Origin: Chthonomonadaceae bacterium
Lineage (GTDB): Bacteria > Armatimonadota > Chthonomonadetes > Chthonomonadales > Chthonomonadaceae
Direction of reading: 5' to 3'
NCBI GenBank assembly: GCA_025355115.1
Contig: JANXLO010000119.1
Span: 1 to 6,277, forward strand
DNA: 6,277 bases
In this document: one piece after another, positions 6,258 through 6,277 of the stretch
How the letters are laid out: each line of letters starts with the position of its first letter
How positions within the stretch are numbered: position 1 is the first letter of the stretch
Notes under the pieces: model-generated
Told to the model about the DNA's origin: nothing
What the model saw: only the letters and a program-made list of their open reading frames with translations
Database searches by the model: none
Program-made: the position numbers and the translations under genes

Positions 6258-6277
6258 CGGTCTTCACGTGAAGACCG
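6258..6277 (+). terminator. Perfect 20-bp palindrome after the TPR gene, probable terminator cut by window edge
   Basis: CGGTCTTCAC (6258-6267) is followed directly by its reverse complement GTGAAGACCG (6268-6277). As RNA it would fold into an 8-bp stem with an ACGT loop, 32 bases after the stop codon. The outer arm may go on beyond the edge, since 6251-6257 (GACGGCC) could pair with bases not shown. Whether a U-run follows cannot be seen. A DNA-binding site is the alternative reading. Confidence 0.5.

Noticed and set aside
1..6277. Defence system, secondary-metabolite cluster, insertion sequence or tRNA gene
   Set aside because: No transposase, nuclease, synthase or tRNA-like cloverleaf could be found on either strand; the four genes fill most of the window.

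Overview
The window reads as an ordinary chromosomal segment of a moderately GC-rich bacterium with export and lipoprotein machinery. It contains four protein-coding genes, one of them cut by the left edge, and no RNA genes, mobile elements or CRISPR arrays that I can see. The host cannot be named from the sequence. The mixture of a LipB octanoyltransferase, a lipobox-bearing beta-rich protein and a YVTN-propeller/phosphoesterase fusion would fit a Gram-negative-type environmental phylum such as Armatimonadota or Acidobacteriota, but that is a guess from general knowledge.

Layout from left to right. Positions 1-492 (minus strand) hold the first 164 residues of lipB, which runs off the left edge before its catalytic cysteine. 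Positions 493-712 are an intergenic stretch with two inverted repeats that probably end transcription of the next gene: a 12-bp perfect hairpin (581-611) and a two-part stem (654-696). Positions 713-2137 (minus) encode a 474-residue predicted lipoprotein of unknown function with a repeated beta-rich module. Positions 2138-2426 are the divergent control region between that gene and the large plus-strand gene, with a fully symmetric -10 element (ATTATAAT) and a second promoter-like pair. Positions 2427-5066 (plus) encode an exported protein that joins an N-terminal YVTN/YncE-type beta-propeller to a C-terminal alkaline-phosphatase-superfamily phosphoesterase. A hairpin follows at 5090-5110, then an AT-rich promoter region. 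Positions 5227-6225 (plus) encode a membrane protein with two N-terminal transmembrane segments and a C-terminal TPR domain whose last four repeats lie at exact 102-nt spacing. The window ends in a perfect 20-bp palindrome just after that gene, probably part of its terminator.

How the genes relate. Nothing shows that they form one pathway. lipB (lipoate biosynthesis, cytoplasmic) is housekeeping and separated by hairpins. The lipoprotein, the propeller-phosphoesterase and the TPR protein are all predicted to act at or outside the cytoplasmic membrane, but each has its own apparent control region and spacer, so a joint function is only speculation. The window does not show a recognisable new system. 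The points most worth a second look are the duplicated module of the lipoprotein, the symmetric divergent promoter, the unusually clean intergenic hairpins, and the lower GC of the TPR gene.
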